A stretch of 8,166 nt of DNA, taken from contig JAFSUV010000009.1 in the NCBI GenBank assembly GCA_017450425.1, forward strand, positions 1-8,166. Reading direction: 5' to 3'. Under the pieces are notes generated by a model. The model was not told the origin of the DNA, did not search any database, and saw only the letters and a program-made list of their open reading frames with translations. This document shows positions 4,324-8,166 of the stretch, one piece after another. The translations under genes were made by a program, and so were the position numbers. The first letter of the stretch is position 1. The number at the start of each line of letters is the position of its first letter. The stretch comes from Kiritimatiellia bacterium. Lineage in GTDB: Bacteria; Verrucomicrobiota; Kiritimatiellia; RFP12; UBA3636.

Positions 4324-6459
4324 ATGCAAAACGACCGCATACACACAATCCACGCCGTGGCTTCGCATCGCGCCGAGAGTCCGATGCCGGCCGGCCGGGT
4401 CTCGCCGGACGAGTTCGGGTGCGATGTTTTCGGCGAACAGGCGATCAAAAAGTACCTGCCGAAGGATGTCGCGCAAAAACTGCTCGCCACCGCCAATTCC
4501 GGGGCTCCGCTCGATCCGGCGATCGCGGCGGACGTCGCGCGGGGCATGAAGGAATGGGCGGTTGACCGGGGCGCCACGCACTACACGCACTGGTTCATGC
4601 CCCTCAACGGCGGTACGGCCGAGAAGCACGACGCCTTCCTGGAGCCAAGCGCCGGCGGCAGGGCGGAGTTCGCGTTTTCCGGCAAAAACCTGGTCCTCGG
4701 CGAGCCCGACGCCTCGTCGTTCCCCTCGGGGGGCATCCGATCCACGTTCGAGGCGCGCGGCTACACGGCCTGGGATCCCACGTCGCCGGCGTTCATAAAG
4801 CGCCATGCCAACGGGGCGACGCTGTGCATACCGACCGCATTTTGCTCGTTCGGCGGCGAAGCGCTCGACCGCAAGACGCCGCTGCTCCGGTCGATCCAGG
4901 CGCTCAAAAAGGCGACGACGCGTCTCATGCGCTGCTTCGGGCTGCCGGACGAGACGGTACGCGTGGCGCTCGGCGCCGAGCAGGAATACTTCCTCATCGA
5001 CCGCGGTTTCTACTTGCAGCGCCCCGATCTCGTGCAGACCGGGCGCACGCTTTTCGGCGCGCCGCCGCCCAAGCACCAGCAGCTGGAGGATCATTACTTC
5101 GGCGCGATACGGCCGCGCATCCTGAAGTTCATGCAGGAGGCGGAGGAAGAGCTGTGGCGGCTCGGCATACCGGCGAAAACCCGACACAACGAGGCCGCGC
5201 CGGCCCAGTTCGAGCTCGCGCCGGTCTTCGAGGAGCTCAACCTTGCCGTCGATCACAACATGCTTGTCATGGAAGTGCTGCGCCAGGCGGCGGAGCGCAA
5301 CGGCCTCGTGTGCCTCATGCACGAAAAGCCGTTCGCCGGCGTGAACGGCAGCGGCAAGCACAACAACTGGTCGCTATCGTACGGCAGGCGCAATCTTCTC
5401 GACCCCGGCGACGATCCGGAGCAAAACTCCATCTTCCTGACGGTGCTCTGCGCCGTAGTCCGGGCGATCGACCTGCACGCCGACCTGCTGCGCACCACGA
5501 CGGCCGGCGCCGGCAACGACTGCCGCCTCGGCGGGAACGAGGCGCCGCCGGCGGTGGTCTCGGTGTTTCTCGGCGACCAGCTCGGCGAAGTGGTTTCCGC
5601 GCTCGCCCATGGCACCCGCGGCGGCGCCCGCAAGGCCGGGACGCTCCGCGTCGGCGTCGATACGCTGCCGCCGCTGCCGCGCGACGCCGCCGACAGAAAC
5701 CGCACTTCGACGTTCGCCTTCACGGGCAACAAGTTCGAGTTTCGCCAGCCCGGCGCTTCGCAGCCGTGCGCCGCGGCGAACATGTTCCTCAATGTCATGG
5801 TCGCCGACTCGTTCGACCGCTTCGCCGAGCAGCTTGAAGGCTTGCCGCCGGAGAAGTTCAACGAGACGCTTCAGGCGCTGCTCCGGCGCGTTTTCCGCAC
5901 GCACGAGCGCGTGATTTTCAATGGCGACGGCTATTCGGCGGGCTGGGCGGCCGAGGCCGAGGCCCGGGCGCTGCCCAACCTCCGCGCCACCCCCGAAGCG
6001 GTCGCGCCTCTCCTTGCGAAGGAGAACCAGGCGCTCGTCGCAAAGTACGGCGTGCTGTCCAAGCGCGAGATGGATTCGCGCCACGAGGTCGCGCTCGAGG
6101 AATACGCCCGCAAAGTGGCGATCGAGGGCGGAATCGCGCTGGAAATCGCAAAGAGCATGATTCGCCCTGCGGTTTTGGAGAGCTACGGCGAGGCGGTTGC
6201 GACGCTTTCCCGCGCTTCAAAAGGCGGAATCGGCTCCGGCACAGCCGGCATCCGCGCACACGTCGAAAAACTCGGTGCGGGACTCGACGCCCTGACGGAG
6301 CGGTGCACGGCGCTTGAAAGCGCCTTGGCCGCAGCCGATTCCACGGCTATCATAGCGGCCATGGCCGCTGTGCGCGAAACCGTGGACGCGCTGGAGCACG
6401 AAACGGACGACGCCCGCTGGCCGCTGCCGAAATACCGCGAAATGCTGTTTTTGTATTGA
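4324..6459 (+). CDS. glnN: Glutamine synthetase type III
   Basis: The enzyme makes glutamine from glutamate, ammonia and ATP in the cytoplasm. At 711 residues it fits the large type III (GlnN) family, not the roughly 450-residue type I. Family motifs in order: THWFMPLNGGTAEKHDAF (87-104), FPSGGIRSTFEARGYTAWDPTS (133-154, given by its ends), EQEYFLID (219-226), KTRHNEAAPAQFE (285-297), VNGSGKHNNWS (340-350), the ATP/Glu-site segment RLGGNEAPPAVVSVFLG (401-417) and NRTSTFAFTGNKFEFR (459-474). The C-terminal third is helical and ends in LPKYREMLFLY, as in the family. NGG at 95-97 replaces the more usual Gly/Thr-rich turn. GGAAGG (4308-4313) lies 10 nt before the ATG and supports the start. It is the last gene of the tyrS-purE cluster. 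No glnB or amtB is nearby, and no nitrogen-control site is evident upstream. It converges on rimO. Confidence 0.97.
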   Translation: MQNDRIHTIHAVASHRAESPMPAGRVSPDEFGCDVFGEQAIKKYLPKDVAQKLLATANSGAPLDPAIAADVARGMKEWAVDRGATHYTHWFMPLNGGTAEKHDAFLEPSAGGRAEFAFSGKNLVLGEPDASSFPSGGIRSTFEARGYTAWDPTSPAFIKRHANGATLCIPTAFCSFGGEALDRKTPLLRSIQALKKATTRLMRCFGLPDETVRVALGAEQEYFLIDRGFYLQRPDLVQTGRTLFGAPPPKHQQLEDHYFGAIRPRILKFMQEAEEELWRLGIPAKTRHNEAAPAQFELAPVFEELNLAVDHNMLVMEVLRQAAERNGLVCLMHEKPFAGVNGSGKHNNWSLSYGRRNLLDPGDDPEQNSIFLTVLCAVVRAIDLHADLLRTTTAGAGNDCRLGGNEAPPAVVSVFLGDQLGEVVSALAHGTRGGARKAGTLRVGVDTLPPLPRDAADRNRTSTFAFTGNKFEFRQPGASQPCAAANMFLNVMVADSFDRFAEQLEGLPPEKFNETLQALLRRVFRTHERVIFNGDGYSAGWAAEAEARALPNLRATPEAVAPLLAKENQALVAKYGVLSKREMDSRHEVALEEYARKVAIEGGIALEIAKSMIRPAVLESYGEAVATLSRASKGGIGSGTAGIRAHVEKLGAGLDALTERCTALESALAAADSTAIIAAMAAVRETVDALEHETDDARWPLPKYREMLFLY

Positions 6460-6468
6460 CGGCGGCGC

Positions 6469-7881
6469 TCAGTCTTCGCCTCCGGCAAGGGCGACGGCAT
6501 TGATGTCGTAGCCGGCATGGCCGGTGATTTTGCAGCGCACGAAATCCCCCGGTTTCGCCGTGGGCGGCAGGCCCTTCACGCGGGTGAGGCCGTCGATGTC
6601 GTCCGGCGCCTGTCTTTCGCACCTTCCGATCCATGCGCCGCCGCGCCGCGCCGGCGGGGTCTCCAGCAGCACTGTCACGACGCTCCCGGCGAGGGCGTCG
6701 AGCGTCTCGGCCACGATTCGCGCCTGGAGGAGCATCAGGCGCTCCCGCCGCCTTTCCGCAGTGCGTCTGGCGACCGCGCCAGGCATGTCGAACGCCTTTG
6801 TCCCTTCTTCCGGCGAAAACACGAACGCGCCCAGATGGTCGAAGCTGGACTCTTCGACATAGCGCATGAGCGCGTCGAAGTCCTTCCGGGTTTCGCCGGG
6901 AAAACCCACGAGGCAGGTCGTGCGCACCACGGCGCCGGGTACGCGGCTGCGCAGCCGCTGCGCCATCCGCGGCACGTGCGCAATCGTGTCCCGCCTGTCC
7001 ATCGCGCAGAGAATGTCGCGCGAGGCGTGCTGCACCGGCACGTCGAAGTACGGCACGACCTTCGGACACGAGGCGACGGCGTCGAGAAACCCGTCCGTAA
7101 GGCGCGCCGGATGCCCGTACAGCATCCGTATCCGGAACTCGCCCGGAATTGCGTCGAGCCGCTTGAGAAGCGCCGCGAGCGTCGTGCCGTCGCCAAGATC
7201 CATCCCGTAGCTCGTGACATCCTGCGCAATGACGTTGATCTCGCGTATGCCGCGCCCGACGAGGGCGGCCGCCTCCTCCACGAGAACCGGTACCGGCCGC
7301 GATCTGAGCCGCCCCCGTATGCCCGGAATGGCGCAAAACGCGCATGCGTGGCGGCACCCTTCGCCGATCTTCAAATACGCGTACGGTCCCGGCGCAAGCG
7401 AGAACCAGGGCTCGCCCGCGGTAAACAGCTTTTTCGGCCTGCCGCGCGAAACGGCGTCGAAAGAACGCCCCGGCTCGTCAATCGCCCGGCGCACGATTTC
7501 CGGCGCCGTTTCCAGATCGTCCACGCCAATGACGGCGTCAACCTCCGGACACGCCTCGAACACCGCCTCTTTGTAGCGCTGCGGAAGGCAGCCGGCCACG
7601 ATTACTGCGCGGCACTTGCCGCCACCGTGCTTGCGCGAACACGCCTCGTCTATCGCCGCCACGGCTTCGCGCCGGGCGTCCTCGATGAATGCGCAGGTGT
7701 TTACGACAATGGCGTCGGCCTCGCCTTCGCCGACCCCGACGTCGAAACCGGCGCAGCGCAGCGCACTGGCCACCACCTGCAAATCCACAAGGTTTTTCGG
7801 GCATCCGAGCGAAACAAGGGCGATCTTGTCTCCGCGACCGATGTCGCTGCGAGGCTCGACGACTGTTTTTTTGCTTGACAT
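6469..7881 (-). CDS. rimO: Ribosomal protein S12 (Asp) methylthiotransferase RimO
   Basis: RimO is a radical-SAM enzyme with two [4Fe-4S] clusters; it adds a methylthio group to a conserved aspartate of ribosomal protein S12. I take the ATG at 7881-7879, giving 470 residues. The longer frame adds an Arg-rich stretch that overlaps the upstream gene. The N-terminal UPF0004 domain carries three cluster cysteines: C27 in GCPKN, C63 in NTC and C98 in AGCLPQRY. The radical-SAM cluster is C176-x3-C180-x2-C183 in GEGCRHACAFCAIP, followed by RGRLRSRP. Family-typical segments follow: INVIAQDVTSYG (215-226), YFDVPVQHAS (278-287) and LVGFPGET (324-331). A C-terminal TRAM domain covers about 400-466, ending in GHAGYDINAVAL. 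GCPKN and AIPGIRGRLRSR favour RimO over MiaB. It begins 13 bp after the upstream partial gene, so the two are probably co-transcribed. No clear Shine-Dalgarno site is seen. The end lies 9 bp from glnN, without an obvious terminator. Confidence 0.95.
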   Translation of the reverse strand: MSSKKTVVEPRSDIGRGDKIALVSLGCPKNLVDLQVVASALRCAGFDVGVGEGEADAIVVNTCAFIEDARREAVAAIDEACSRKHGGGKCRAVIVAGCLPQRYKEAVFEACPEVDAVIGVDDLETAPEIVRRAIDEPGRSFDAVSRGRPKKLFTAGEPWFSLAPGPYAYLKIGEGCRHACAFCAIPGIRGRLRSRPVPVLVEEAAALVGRGIREINVIAQDVTSYGMDLGDGTTLAALLKRLDAIPGEFRIRMLYGHPARLTDGFLDAVASCPKVVPYFDVPVQHASRDILCAMDRRDTIAHVPRMAQRLRSRVPGAVVRTTCLVGFPGETRKDFDALMRYVEESSFDHLGAFVFSPEEGTKAFDMPGAVARRTAERRRERLMLLQARIVAETLDALAGSVVTVLLETPPARRGGAWIGRCERQAPDDIDGLTRVKGLPPTAKPGDFVRCKITGHAGYDINAVALAGGED

Positions 7882-7894
7882 GCCGCGAAGTTTA

Positions 7895-8166
7895 TCACAT
7901 GGCAAGCGGCGCTTCCTGCCACGCGAGCAGCGCGTCGGCAAAATCGAAGTCCGTGCAGTCCCAATCGACTTCGACCGACGTTTCGGCCGCCTCCGCCGCA
8001 TCGCACATCAGCATTTGGAGCGCTTCGCGCGTATCCCCGGCGCCTTGCGCCTTTGCGCCGCCTCTGCCGCCGTGGCGCGGGGGAAACGCGACCAGCGCCG
8101 CCACCGCAAGCGCTGCGGCGGCGGACGACGCGGACGACACCGCCAGTCTCACGCGCCGCGCAAGCC
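7895..8166 (-). CDS. Unidentified membrane-anchored small protein, 3' part
   Basis: The frame is open from the right edge to a double stop TGATAA (stop codon 7897-7895), so the true start is probably outside the window. A GTG at 8152 is a possible internal start. The visible residues begin LARRVRLAV, followed by an Ala/Val-rich hydrophobic stretch of about 20 residues (SSAAAALAVAALVAF). This is a basic-then-hydrophobic pattern typical of a single membrane anchor or signal. A Gly/Arg-rich linker follows, and then an acidic tail with DWDCTDFDFADALLAW near the end. No family is recognised. It ends 13 bp before rimO on the same strand, so translation or transcription may be linked. The codon pattern is GC-rich, like its neighbours. 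The acidic tail and low arginine content make it a better coding candidate than the antisense frames. Confidence 0.55.
   Translation of the reverse strand, partial: LARRVRLAVSSASSAAAALAVAALVAFPPRHGGRGGAKAQGAGDTREALQMLMCDAAEAAETSVEVDWDCTDFDFADALLAWQEAPLAM

Noticed and set aside
2376..4577. A 733-codon open frame on the minus strand across tyrS, purE and the start of glnN
   Set aside because: It lies antisense to three clearly conserved genes, runs through the terminator and the end of the tRNA, and has no recognisable domain. Long antisense frames are expected in GC-rich coding DNA.
3625..5361. A 578-codon minus-strand frame opposite purE and glnN
   Set aside because: Arg-rich shadow of the conserved plus-strand genes; no domain or ribosome binding site.

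Overview
This window looks like ordinary chromosomal DNA from a GC-rich bacterium. Most genes are housekeeping genes: tRNA-Pro, tyrosyl-tRNA synthetase, PurE, a type III glutamine synthetase, RimO and the tail of an rRNA methyltransferase. A type III glutamine synthetase together with a divergent GH127-like (alpha/alpha)6 protein would fit a member of the Verrucomicrobiota/Kiritimatiellota/Lentisphaerota side of the PVC group or a relative. That placement is an inference and has low confidence. Shine-Dalgarno sites are patchy: clear before the GH127-like gene and fair before glnN, but not visible before tyrS, purE or rimO.

Layout. Positions 1-69 (+) hold the last 22 codons of a SpoU/TrmH-type rRNA methyltransferase. 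Converging on it is a minus-strand pair: a 593-residue GH127-like protein (2084 to 303) followed after 25 bp by a small putative secreted zinc-ribbon ORF with a GTG start (277 to 11). The end of that ORF overlaps the methyltransferase. The 236 bp between 2084 and 2321 form a divergent control region. It has a sigma-70-like promoter for the minus-strand pair (2173-2201), a leader hairpin, and a strong promoter (2272-2300) for tRNA-Pro(CGG) at 2321-2397.

The tRNA is followed by a good intrinsic terminator (2405-2441). Next comes a co-directional cluster, tyrS-purE-glnN (2478-6459), with gaps of about 30 bp, which is probably one transcription unit. It combines protein synthesis, purine synthesis and ammonia assimilation. 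Only 36 bp separate the terminator from the tyrS start, so tyrS either has a very compact promoter or depends partly on read-through from the tRNA promoter.

From the right, rimO (7881 to 6469, -) converges on glnN with a 9-bp gap. It is preceded by the 3' part of an unidentified membrane-anchored small protein gene that runs off the window (7895-8166, -).

I did not find a mobile element, CRISPR array, phage gene, toxin-antitoxin pair or defence system. The points most worth a second look are the unusual class I signature (QAGN instead of HIGH) in the TyrRS, the apparent loss of GH127 catalytic/zinc residues in the large minus-strand protein, the overlapping convergent ends at the left edge, and the tRNA-terminator-tyrS arrangement.
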